Shown here one piece after another: positions 1 to 5,346 of a stretch of DNA of 5,346 nt. The translations under genes were made by a program, and so were the position numbers. Numbering within the stretch: the stretch's first letter is position 1; each line of letters opens with the position of its first letter. Where the stretch lies: positions 7,728 to 13,073 of the forward strand of contig DTSX01000015.1 in assembly GCA_012965065.1 (NCBI GenBank), written 5' to 3'. The notes below the pieces were generated by a model. The model saw only the letters and a list, made by a program, of their open reading frames with translations, was not told where the DNA came from and ran no database searches. This DNA is from Gammaproteobacteria bacterium. GTDB taxonomy: Bacteria; Pseudomonadota; Gammaproteobacteria; Steroidobacterales; UBA11654.

Positions 1-2
1 TT

Positions 3-425
3 CCAAGCGGACCTGATGATAATAAGGTAGTATTTGCCAGTTCCTCAGTCGCTACCGACGTGATGGCACACATCAACAGCACCGCGTTGGCCAATTACAA
101 GGGCACCTACGCTCCAAGGAATGCTTTTACGAATCCTAGTTACGACAGACTGGATGTTCGTATTACCCAAGAAATTCCGGCATTTCGTGACCATAAATTC
201 ATCTTCTACCTTGATCTTTTAAACGTTATGAACATGTTGGACGATGAAGATGGCCGAGTCTTTGAATACGGCTACAACAACAGTCGTCAGATTATTGTCA
301 GCGGCGTCGACGGTGACGGTAAATTCCTCATTTCTGGTGTGGATGATGACGATAATTTGTATCTTCAAGATGGCGACGGTCAATCAAGATGGCAAGTGCA
401 AATGGGATTGAAATATCGATTCTAA
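3..425 (+). CDS. TonB-dependent outer-membrane receptor, Oar-like, C-terminal part only
   Basis: This is the 3' end of a longer gene that enters from the left; the frame is open from base 3 to the TAA at 423-425, giving about 140 residues. The visible part resembles the last strands of the beta-barrel of Oar-like TonB-dependent receptors: a YAPRNAF segment, then RLDVRITQEIP, then a strand with LDLLNVMNMLDDEDGRVFEYG, and a final strand WQVQMGLKYRF. The protein ends in phenylalanine after alternating hydrophobic residues, the usual C-terminal signal for outer-membrane barrel insertion. Such receptors import large substrates using TonB energy, but the substrate cannot be told from this fragment. 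An unusual Asp/Gly-rich repeated segment lies just before the last strand (about 297-389). Family assignment is by recognition of these motifs; the plug and TonB box are outside the window. A different 22-strand TonB receptor subfamily is the main alternative. Confidence 0.8.
   Translation, partial: PSGPDDNKVVFASSSVATDVMAHINSTALANYKGTYAPRNAFTNPSYDRLDVRITQEIPAFRDHKFIFYLDLLNVMNMLDDEDGRVFEYGYNNSRQIIVSGVDGDGKFLISGVDDDDNLYLQDGDGQSRWQVQMGLKYRF
297..389 (+). repeat. Asp/Gly-rich imperfect protein repeat within the receptor
   Basis: The encoded segment contains two adjacent 11-residue units, VSGVDGDGKFL and ISGVDDDDNLY, followed by a degenerate third, LQDGDGQSR. Both complete units start with a hydrophobic residue, then SGVD, then an acidic run. 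The DNA copies use different codons (for example agcggcgtcgac against tctggtgtggat), so the similarity is at protein level and is not a recent DNA duplication. Its place between the last two predicted barrel strands suggests an extended hairpin or surface loop. Acidic DxDG-like spacing could bind calcium, but no complete EF-hand or RTX motif is present. Confidence 0.55.
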
Positions 426-444
426 AGACTGTCTTCTTGACTTG

Positions 445-481
445 AAAAAAAAGCCGCCCGTTTTAACAGGCGGCTTTTTTT
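445..481 (+). terminator. Rho-independent terminator after the receptor gene
   Basis: GCCGCC at 453-458 pairs with GGCGGC at 469-474 around a 10-base loop. The arms are extended by eight A (445-452) opposite seven T (475-481). This is a textbook intrinsic terminator starting 20 bases after the receptor stop codon. Because the 5' flank is an A tract, the reverse strand also has a hairpin followed by a U run, so it could stop transcription in both directions. It insulates the receptor gene from the downstream gene at 522. Confidence 0.93.
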
Positions 482-507
482 ATCAACCAAAATTTCTCAA
501 ACCAATG

Positions 508-513
508 TAAAAT
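508..513 (+). promoter_or_regulatory. Possible -10 box for the gene at 522
   Basis: TAAAAT matches five of six bases of the sigma-70 -10 consensus. Transcription would begin around 520-522, at or next to the ATG at 522, so the transcript would be leaderless or nearly so. No convincing -35 hexamer is seen 16-18 bases upstream, and AT-rich DNA gives such matches by chance. This is a weak call, supported mainly by the strong terminator just upstream, which means the gene needs its own start of transcription. Confidence 0.3.
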
Positions 514-521
514 ATTGGCCC

Positions 522-917
522 ATGTTAGAAGTGGATCCCAAAAAACTAAATCTCATGGCTTTGGTTGCAATGCCACTGGTAGCTGTTATCAGTTCCAGTA
601 TTGCTATTGAGGTGGATATAAAAGCCACTGCCACAATCTTCGCCATCAATCTGTTACCGATGTTAATCAGTTCAGGAATTGGTGGTTTATTGCTGAGGAA
701 AGCAAAGACCAATGCTGCTGCCATTGCTTCTATTGCAAGCCCTGTTTTAATGTCTTTTTCAGCCAGTGCTTGGTATTTAATACGGGTACTTTCTCCTTCC
801 GTCAATGCCCCGGGAATCGAGCATTTGCGCTTACCTTGGATGATTTTCATCGGAGCGGTGGTTTTTGGTATTTTAAGTGTTCCCGTTGTCTTCAGATTAA
901 ATCGGGGACGCCAATAA
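522..917 (+). CDS. Hypothetical protein with four predicted transmembrane helices
   Basis: I do not recognise this 131-residue protein. Hydrophobic stretches at about residues 10-29, 36-58, 64-88 and 105-125 suggest four membrane helices. Positive residues at K7/K8, R59-K62 (LLRKAK) and R125-R130 favour both ends in the cytoplasm, with the most polar loop (89-104) on the outside. No catalytic or binding motif is visible. The ATG at 522 has no Shine-Dalgarno sequence; the upstream bases are AT-rich with a possible -10 box, which would fit a leaderless message. The gene stands alone between a terminator and the tRNA gene. The opposite strand over 497-850 is also open and encodes hydrophobic residues, so strand choice is not certain. 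I prefer the plus strand for its longer frame, its sensible topology and its agreement with the direction of all neighbours. Confidence 0.6.
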   Translation: MLEVDPKKLNLMALVAMPLVAVISSSIAIEVDIKATATIFAINLLPMLISSGIGGLLLRKAKTNAAAIASIASPVLMSFSASAWYLIRVLSPSVNAPGIEHLRLPWMIFIGAVVFGILSVPVVFRLNRGRQ

Positions 918-929
918 CTGGCCGAAGGT

Positions 930-952
930 ATTAATAGATTTTCGTTATTAAT
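930..952. repeat. AT-rich inverted repeat upstream of the tRNA promoter
   Basis: ATTAATA at 930-936 is mirrored by TATTAAT at 946-952, a 7-base perfect stem around a 9-base loop. It lies 13 bases after the stop codon of the membrane-protein gene and about 33 bases before the tRNA -10 box. No T run follows it, so it is not a standard terminator. It could be a weak 3'-end hairpin, a protein binding site, or chance in AT-rich DNA. Confidence 0.35.
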
Positions 953-960
953 CGCAGCTG

Positions 961-990
961 TAGTTATCTGAGCAAGAAGTATTGTATAAT
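961..990 (+). promoter_or_regulatory. Promoter of tRNA-Leu and probably of the tig operon
   Basis: A perfect TATAAT -10 box lies at 985-990. The -35 region is poor: the best candidates near 961-969 (TAGTTA or TTATCT) match only three of six bases. Initiation would fall near 997, leaving a leader of roughly 18 bases before the mature tRNA 5' end at 1015. The bases after the -10 box include the GC-containing run CGCC (about 995-998), which is reminiscent of the discriminators of stringently controlled stable-RNA promoters; that regulation is inference. No other clear promoter is seen between here and tig. Confidence 0.6.
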
Positions 991-1014
991 TCTTCGCCTT
1001 ATTTAAATGTTAAA

Positions 1015-1099
<85 letters not shown>

Positions 1100-1117
1100 C
1101 AAAAAACTGGTACAGCA

Positions 1118-2419
1118 ATGAATGATTTAAACATTACCGTTACTGAAAAGCGTGGGCTGAAAAAAGAAATACGAATTTCGGTGCCTTTGTCTGCCATCGA
1201 AGATCAAAAAACCCGTCGTTTTACCCAAATAGCAAAAACTGCAAAATTACCTGGATTCAGGCCCGGTAAAGTACCCGATAAAATCATTCATCAAAAATAC
1301 GGCGATAAGGTGATCCAGGAAGTATTGAGTGATCTTCTAGACAGCACTTATATTGAATCCATCCGAGAGAAAAATTTAAAGCCAGCCGGTCCACCTGAAG
1401 TCAAGATTGATGAATTCGTTGACGGCCAAGACTTTGCTTACACTGCGACTATTGAAGTTTATCCAGAATTTAAACTTAATGGTCTGGAAAAGATCAGTGT
1501 TGAAAAACCAAAGGTTGAGATAGCCCAAAAGGACATCAATGCTATGATTGAGAATCTCCAGAAACAACGAGGAACATGGAATCCAGTCGAGAGACCGTCC
1601 GAAAAAGACGATCAGTTGCTGGTTGATTTTGAAGGAAAAATTGACGGTGAAGTTTTTGAAGGGGGTGTCGCAAAAGATTTTGTCATGACTCTTGGAAATG
1701 GGCAGATGCTTCCTGAATTTGATGAAGCATTACTCAATGCGACAGTCAATCAAGACAAAGAGATCAAGTTAACTTTTCCAGGCAATTACCACCAAGAGGA
1801 ATTGGCCAATAAAAAAGCCGTGTTTTCAGTTTCTGTAAAAGAAATTAAAGAATTAAAGATGGCAGAAATCGATGAAACATTTGTTCGCTCGTTTGGCGTT
1901 GAGAGTGGTGATGCAAAAGACCTTATTGATGAAGTAAAAACGAGCATGGAGAAAGAGCTAAAAGCTAAAATTAACGACGAAATTAGACAAAATCTTATGG
2001 TCTATTTACGAGAAAAAAATTCAATTGAAATACCTGAGGTCATGGTCCATCAAGAAGCACATGCACTACAGAAAGATTGGATGAGCCAGGCCGGAATTGA
2101 GAAAGTAGAGGAAGCACCAGAGTTAAAGAATTTTGAGAAAATAGCCAAGGAAAGGGTACAACTGGGCCTTTTGGTTAATGAATTGGTCCGGGTCCAGGAA
2201 ATAAAAGTCGATCAAGATCGAGTGAAAACCAAATTAGAAGAAGTCACGAATAGGTACCCAAAACCTGAAGAAATACGTAAAATGTACGAGCAAACGCCTC
2301 AATTAATGGATCAAATAAGATCGGCGGTTATAGAGGATCTGGTCATTGATTGGTTAATTGAGCGAACCGAGTTTCAGAACAAGGAAGTGGAATTTAAAGA
2401 ATTAATGAATCGGAGTTGA
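1118..2419 (+). CDS. tig: Trigger factor, ribosome-associated chaperone and prolyl isomerase
   Basis: Trigger factor binds ribosomal protein L23 at the exit tunnel and shields nascent chains. The 433-residue product matches the family length (432 in E. coli). The N-terminal ribosome-binding domain (about 1-117) has the signature GFRPGK at 46-51. The FKBP-type PPIase domain (about 164-246) keeps the pocket aromatics seen in E. coli (F171, F180, F188, F201, Y224, F236), but the usual PGFE at the end of LPGFE-like motifs is PEFD (199-202). The rest forms the helical chaperone arms, ending FKELMNRS, close to the E. coli FNELMNQQA. The ATG at 1118 is chosen by alignment. An in-frame GTG at 1058 would give 20 more residues but lies inside the tRNA, so those residues are translated tRNA. 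No Shine-Dalgarno is evident in the 18 bases before the ATG. clpP follows after one base. Confidence 0.96.
   Translation: MNDLNITVTEKRGLKKEIRISVPLSAIEDQKTRRFTQIAKTAKLPGFRPGKVPDKIIHQKYGDKVIQEVLSDLLDSTYIESIREKNLKPAGPPEVKIDEFVDGQDFAYTATIEVYPEFKLNGLEKISVEKPKVEIAQKDINAMIENLQKQRGTWNPVERPSEKDDQLLVDFEGKIDGEVFEGGVAKDFVMTLGNGQMLPEFDEALLNATVNQDKEIKLTFPGNYHQEELANKKAVFSVSVKEIKELKMAEIDETFVRSFGVESGDAKDLIDEVKTSMEKELKAKINDEIRQNLMVYLREKNSIEIPEVMVHQEAHALQKDWMSQAGIEKVEEAPELKNFEKIAKERVQLGLLVNELVRVQEIKVDQDRVKTKLEEVTNRYPKPEEIRKMYEQTPQLMDQIRSAVIEDLVIDWLIERTEFQNKEVEFKELMNRS
2412..2415 (+). promoter_or_regulatory. Ribosome binding site deciding the clpP TTG start
   Basis: GGAG lies within the last codons of tig and is five bases upstream of the TTG at 2421. 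That is an acceptable Shine-Dalgarno spacing and favours this start over the in-frame TTG at 2430 and the ATG at 2457, which have none. The overlap with the tig end suggests translational coupling. Confidence 0.65.
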
Positions 2420-2420
2420 A

Positions 2421-3038
2421 TTGACGCAATTGAATGAAGAACTAAATCTAATCCCCATGGTCATTGAACAGACGCCAAGGGGTGAGCGAGCTTTTGATAT
2501 TTATTCAAGACTGCTCAAGGATAATGTTATCTTTGCTGTTGGCACGCTTGAAGATCACATGGCAAATCTAATTATTGCTCAAATGCTTTTCTTGGAAAGC
2601 GAAAATCCAAGCAAAGACGTTTCTCTGTATATTAACTCCCCCGGTGGCAGCATTACCTCTGGATTGTCTATTTACGATACCATGCAATTTATTAAACCAG
2701 ACGTCAGCACCATTTGTGTGGGTCAAGCCGCGAGTATGGGAGCAATTTTGTTGGCTGGTGGTACCAAAGGTAAAAGATATTCCTTACCCAATTCTAGGAT
2801 AATGATTCATCAACCAATTTCAGGTTTTCAAGGGCAAGCTTCGGATATTGATATTCAAGCGAAAGAGATTTTAAAACTCAGACAACGTTTGAATGAAATT
2901 TTGTCCACTCACACAGGTAAAACAGATCAGCAGATAGCATCAGATACAGATCGTGATAATTTTATGAAAGCTTCAGAAGCGCTTGAATATGGGTTGATAG
3001 ACATTGTTCTTAGCAATCGAAGCCAACTCGGGAAGTGA
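2421..3038 (+). CDS. clpP: ATP-dependent Clp protease proteolytic subunit
   Basis: ClpP forms the double-heptamer serine peptidase chamber that degrades proteins unfolded by ClpX (or ClpA). The 205-residue product is close to the 207 of E. coli. The catalytic triad is visible as S105 (in GQAASMGA), H130 (in IMIHQP) and D179 (in DRDNF), with spacings of 25 and 49 residues identical to E. coli. YINSPGGS (70-77) is the oxyanion/substrate-binding strand. Conserved MVIEQTPRGERAFDIYSRLL at 13-32 marks the N-terminal region. Starting at TTG 2421 gives a short leader of about eight residues before the position equivalent to the mature E. coli N-terminus; any processing is inference. TTG is a rare start codon and may limit expression. 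The gene begins one base after the tig stop and is followed 18 bases later by clpX, so co-transcription is likely. Confidence 0.96.
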   Translation: MTQLNEELNLIPMVIEQTPRGERAFDIYSRLLKDNVIFAVGTLEDHMANLIIAQMLFLESENPSKDVSLYINSPGGSITSGLSIYDTMQFIKPDVSTICVGQAASMGAILLAGGTKGKRYSLPNSRIMIHQPISGFQGQASDIDIQAKEILKLRQRLNEILSTHTGKTDQQIASDTDRDNFMKASEALEYGLIDIVLSNRSQLGK

Positions 3039-3056
3039 GACAAAAAAGCAAGTGAT

Positions 3057-4388
3057 ATGAGTAATAAAACTAAAGACAGTAATAAAGATAGCAAAATTTT
3101 GTATTGTTCATTTTGTGGGAAGGGCCAAAATGAAGTTCGCAAGTTAATTGCAGGCCCTTCGGTTTTTATTTGTGAGGAATGCGTTGATTTGTGCAACAAC
3201 ATCATCGATGAGGAACTGAATGATGGATCACCTGACCAAAAATTAAATCTTTACACACCCAAAGAAATTAAATCCATGCTTGATGATTATGTAATCGATC
3301 AAGATGAGGCTAAAAAAATACTTTCAGTTGCAGTGTATAACCACTACAAACGACTCAATGACAAATCCAGTGCTCAAGATCGAGACAGTGTAGAGATAGG
3401 AAAAAGCAATATTTTATTGGTTGGTCCAACCGGTTGTGGAAAAACATTATTGGCCCAAACACTGGCAAACATACTAAATGTTCCATTCGCAATAGCTGAT
3501 GCCACCACACTTACCGAGGCTGGCTATGTTGGAGAAGATGTAGAGAATATCATCCAAAAGCTCCTTCAAAATTCAGAATACGATATCGAGAAGGCCGAGA
3601 CTGGCATCATTTATATTGATGAAATTGATAAGATTGCAAGAAAAACAGAGAACCCATCAATTACTAGAGATGTTTCCGGCGAAGGGGTCCAGCAAGCATT
3701 GCTTAAACTTATTGAAGGCACCATTGCTTCGGTGCCTCCACAAGGGGGTAGAAAGCATCCGCAACAAGAATTTTTACAAGTAGATACGTCTAATATTTTG
3801 TTCATATGTGGCGGTGCTTTTGCAGGTTTAGATAGGATTGTACAAAACAGAACAGATCATTCAGGGATTGGTTTTATTGCTGAAGTTAGGGCGTTATCAG
3901 AGACTAAAAATATTGGGGAAATTTTTAAAGATATAGAACCTGAAGATCTCATTCAATACGGTCTTATTCCTGAATTTGTGGGCAGAATGCCGGTAGTGGC
4001 ATCGCTAAGTGAGCTGAATCAACAGGCGCTGGTTAGGATTCTAATTGAGCCCAGAAACGCCTTGACCAAACAATATCAGAAACTTTTTGCAATGGAAGAT
4101 TGCGAATTGGAATTTCTCCCAGAAGCTCTGCAAAAAATTGCAAAATTGGCGATGCAGAGAAAAACTGGAGCAAGGGGCTTGAGAACAATAATGGAAGACA
4201 TCTTATTGGATACGATGTATGAAATGCCTTCCGACCTAATCCATGAAAAAACAAAAAAAATAACTGTAACTCAAAAATTTGTAGAAAATAAATCCAGGCC
4301 TTTTCTTGTTTTTTCAACGGAAAACGATGAATCAAGTGCTGAAACAGCAGAATCAGAAAACACAGCATTGCTAGCAAGTTCTGAGTAA
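3057..4388 (+). CDS. clpX: Clp protease ATP-binding subunit, AAA+ unfoldase
   Basis: ClpX is the hexameric unfoldase that recognises tags such as ssrA, unfolds substrates and passes them to ClpP. The 443-residue product (424 in E. coli) has an N-terminal zinc-binding domain with C17, C20, C39 and C42. In the AAA+ core are Walker A GPTGCGKT (123-130), the pore-1 loop GYVGED (156-161), Walker B IIYIDEID (184-191), the RKH loop (232-234), the ClpP-docking IGF loop (271-273), the FVGR arginine finger (R310) and sensor-2 GARGLR (371-376). Walker A has Cys where E. coli has Ser, a common variant. A Ser/Glu-rich acidic tail (about 421-443) accounts for part of the extra length. The ATG at 3057 has only a weak upstream AAGTGA-like site. 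All residues needed for activity appear intact. Confidence 0.97.
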   Translation: MSNKTKDSNKDSKILYCSFCGKGQNEVRKLIAGPSVFICEECVDLCNNIIDEELNDGSPDQKLNLYTPKEIKSMLDDYVIDQDEAKKILSVAVYNHYKRLNDKSSAQDRDSVEIGKSNILLVGPTGCGKTLLAQTLANILNVPFAIADATTLTEAGYVGEDVENIIQKLLQNSEYDIEKAETGIIYIDEIDKIARKTENPSITRDVSGEGVQQALLKLIEGTIASVPPQGGRKHPQQEFLQVDTSNILFICGGAFAGLDRIVQNRTDHSGIGFIAEVRALSETKNIGEIFKDIEPEDLIQYGLIPEFVGRMPVVASLSELNQQALVRILIEPRNALTKQYQKLFAMEDCELEFLPEALQKIAKLAMQRKTGARGLRTIMEDILLDTMYEMPSDLIHEKTKKITVTQKFVENKSRPFLVFSTENDESSAETAESENTALLASSE

Positions 4389-4391
4389 ACA

Positions 4392-4406
4392 AATCTTACT
4401 GAGATT
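4392..4406 (+). terminator. Weak hairpin after clpX, possible partial terminator
   Basis: AATCT (4392-4396) pairs with AGATT (4402-4406) around a five-base loop and is followed by the T-rich run CTTTTCTT. The stem is short and AT-rich, so it would terminate poorly; at most it would reduce read-through from clpX into lon. It lies immediately upstream of the lon promoter region. Confidence 0.25.
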
Positions 4407-4415
4407 CTTTTCTTG

Positions 4416-4443
4416 TTGAAAATACTATTTTTGACCCTATAAG
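4416..4443 (+). promoter_or_regulatory. lon promoter, sigma-32-like with overlapping sigma-70 reading
   Basis: TTGAAA at 4416-4421 is followed after 13 bases by CCCTAT at 4435-4440. This fits the heat-shock sigma-32 pattern (TTGAAA, 12-14 bases, CCCCAT) with one mismatch in the -10 element. The same TTGAAA with a 16-base spacer to TATAAG (4438-4443) also reads as a sigma-70 promoter. Either start would give a leader of about 25-28 bases that retains the lon ribosome binding site. In E. coli lon is a sigma-32 regulon member, which agrees with this reading; actual use is not shown. Confidence 0.6.
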
Positions 4444-4462
4444 TTATTTATGCTTAATTATT

Positions 4463-4469
4463 GAAGGTG
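4463..4469 (+). promoter_or_regulatory. Ribosome binding site of lon
   Basis: GAAGGTG lies five bases upstream of the ATG at 4475 and resembles the AAGGAG Shine-Dalgarno core. It is the best ribosome binding site in the window and supports this ATG as the lon start. Confidence 0.8.
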
Positions 4470-4474
4470 TTTCT

Positions 4475-5346
4475 ATGCTGAGTAAAGAAGAAAAAATTTC
4501 TCTTGATATTATTCTAGACAAACCTCTGATGCCGTTGAGGGATGTGGTGGTCTACCCACACATGGTGATTCCATTGTTTGTGGGCAGGGAGAAATCTAAA
4601 ATGGCTCTTGAACGAGCTATGGCGGAAGAAAAGAAGATATTGCTGTCCTGTCAAAAAAAATCTGACATAGATGATCCTGGCATTAGCGATATAAATACAG
4701 TTGGTACTTTAGCAAACATACTTCAACTAGTTACCTTGCCCGATGGCACCGTTAAACTGCTCGTCGAGGGAGAATCACGGGTTGATCTTTTAGAAATAAG
4801 ATCCGATGATTATTTTACTGCTGATTACTGTGTTCTTACAGAAACCTACAATAAGGAAGACAAAGAAATTGAGGCACTCAGAAGAACCCTGATCTCACAG
4901 GTAGAAGATTACGTCAGAATTACCAAAAAAGTTCCCGCTGAAGTGGTAACAACATTGGCAAGTATCAAAGAGCCGGGAAGACTGGTGGATACGATTGTGG
5001 CTCATATGTCATTGCAATTGTCGGAAAAGCAAAAAGTTTTGGAATTGCTGAATATCAAGGAAAGATTGGAAAATGTGATTGGCTTGATTGACATTGAGAT
5101 CGATATGATGGAAGTGGAGCAGAAAGTTCGAGGTCGGGTCAAAGATCAAATGGAAAAGAGCCAGAAGGAATATTATCTGAATGAGCAAATGAAGGCCATT
5201 CAGAAAGAATTGGGTGACATGGACAATGCTGCCAATGAATTTGAAGAATTAGAAGAGAAGATTAAAAAATCGGGTATGCCTGATGAAGTCGCCAAAAAAG
5301 CCAATGCAGAACTAAAAAAACTGCAAATGATGTCGCCCATGTCTGC
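4475..5346 (+). CDS. lon: ATP-dependent protease Lon, N-terminal part (cut by window end)
   Basis: Lon is a cytoplasmic AAA+ serine protease that removes misfolded and specific regulatory proteins. The frame is open from the ATG at 4475 to the window edge, giving 290 complete codons of an enzyme usually near 780-800 residues. The N-terminal substrate-binding (LAN) domain starts with MPLRDVVVYPHM at 19-30 and includes VIPLFVGREKS and LPDGTVKLLVEGESR (88-102). The long helical region follows, with QMEKSQKEYYLNEQMKAIQ at 225-243, nearly identical to E. coli. The visible part stops just after LQMMSPMS, before the Walker motifs and the Ser-Lys catalytic dyad, so catalytic integrity cannot be judged. 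It has its own promoter region and ribosome binding site after the 86-base gap from clpX, though read-through from the clp operon is possible. Confidence 0.96.
   Translation, partial: MLSKEEKISLDIILDKPLMPLRDVVVYPHMVIPLFVGREKSKMALERAMAEEKKILLSCQKKSDIDDPGISDINTVGTLANILQLVTLPDGTVKLLVEGESRVDLLEIRSDDYFTADYCVLTETYNKEDKEIEALRRTLISQVEDYVRITKKVPAEVVTTLASIKEPGRLVDTIVAHMSLQLSEKQKVLELLNIKERLENVIGLIDIEIDMMEVEQKVRGRVKDQMEKSQKEYYLNEQMKAIQKELGDMDNAANEFEELEEKIKKSGMPDEVAKKANAELKKLQMMSPMS

Noticed and set aside
441..460. CTTGAAA followed by CCCG resembling a sigma-32 promoter
   Set aside because: These bases are the A tract and left arm of the terminator, the spacing is too short and no CCCCAT-like box is present.
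497..850. Minus-strand open frame of 117 codons opposite the membrane-protein gene
   Set aside because: It lacks a ribosome binding site, runs against all neighbours and is shorter than the plus-strand frame. Its hydrophobic residues can arise by antisense reading of a membrane-protein gene. Not excluded, but less likely.
2981..3010. CTTGAAT within the end of clpP as a possible heat-shock promoter for clpX
   Set aside because: No CCCCAT-like -10 element follows at 12-16 bases, and the bases are explained by conserved ClpP codons.
3420..3450. ClpX Walker A has Cys in place of the E. coli Ser (GPTGCGKT)
   Set aside because: This is a known, common form of the ClpX P-loop with the catalytic Lys and Thr intact, so it is not evidence of altered function.
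4033..4392. Minus-strand open frame opposite the end of clpX
   Set aside because: It is fully antisense to a highly conserved clpX and its composition (rich in Phe and Leu) reflects the complement of Glu/Lys/Asn codons. The same reasoning removes the smaller antisense frames at 1376-1567, 2927-3205 and 3611-3805 and the shifted frame at 2575-2802.
4431..4459. Second sigma-70-like promoter TTGACC-17-TTAATT with an upstream TG before lon
   Set aside because: The boxes look good, but transcription would begin near 4466, inside the lon Shine-Dalgarno sequence, which would damage translation. The upstream promoter at 4416-4443 fits better.

Overview
The window reads as a chromosomal, moderately AT-rich stretch from a Gram-negative bacterium, most likely a gammaproteobacterium. 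This rests on the ClpP, ClpX and Lon proteins, which I can align by memory along most of their length to the Escherichia coli proteins, on the gene order tig-clpP-clpX-lon, and on the preceding outer-membrane receptor gene. I cannot name a genus from sequence alone.

Layout: (1) positions 1-425 hold the 3' end of a TonB-dependent, Oar-like outer-membrane receptor gene, closed by a strong Rho-independent terminator at 445-481. (2) Positions 522-917 hold a short gene for an unrecognised protein with four predicted membrane helices. (3) A 97-base gap carries a small AT-rich inverted repeat and a clear -10 box in front of tRNA-Leu(UAG) at 1015-1099. (4) From 1118 to the window end runs the protein quality-control cluster: tig (trigger factor), clpP (protease subunit), clpX (AAA+ unfoldase) and the first 290 codons of lon (ATP-dependent protease).

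The cluster's genes share one logic. Trigger factor meets nascent chains at the ribosome exit tunnel; ClpX unfolds tagged or damaged proteins and feeds them into the ClpP chamber; Lon degrades misfolded proteins independently. tig, clpP and clpX are tightly packed (gaps of 1 and 18 bases), so they probably form one transcript. That transcript probably also includes the tRNA, because only 18 bases separate its CCA end from the tig start. lon follows after 86 bases that contain a sigma-32-like heat-shock promoter and its own good ribosome binding site.

I found no CRISPR array, insertion sequence, phage gene, defence system or other previously undescribed system. This is mostly conserved core genome. 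The points worth a second look are local: the tRNA-tig coupling with no evident Shine-Dalgarno, the TTG start of clpP, a charged substitution at the trigger factor PPIase site, the Asp-rich repeat in the receptor, the unrecognised membrane protein with a possibly leaderless start, and the lon promoter.
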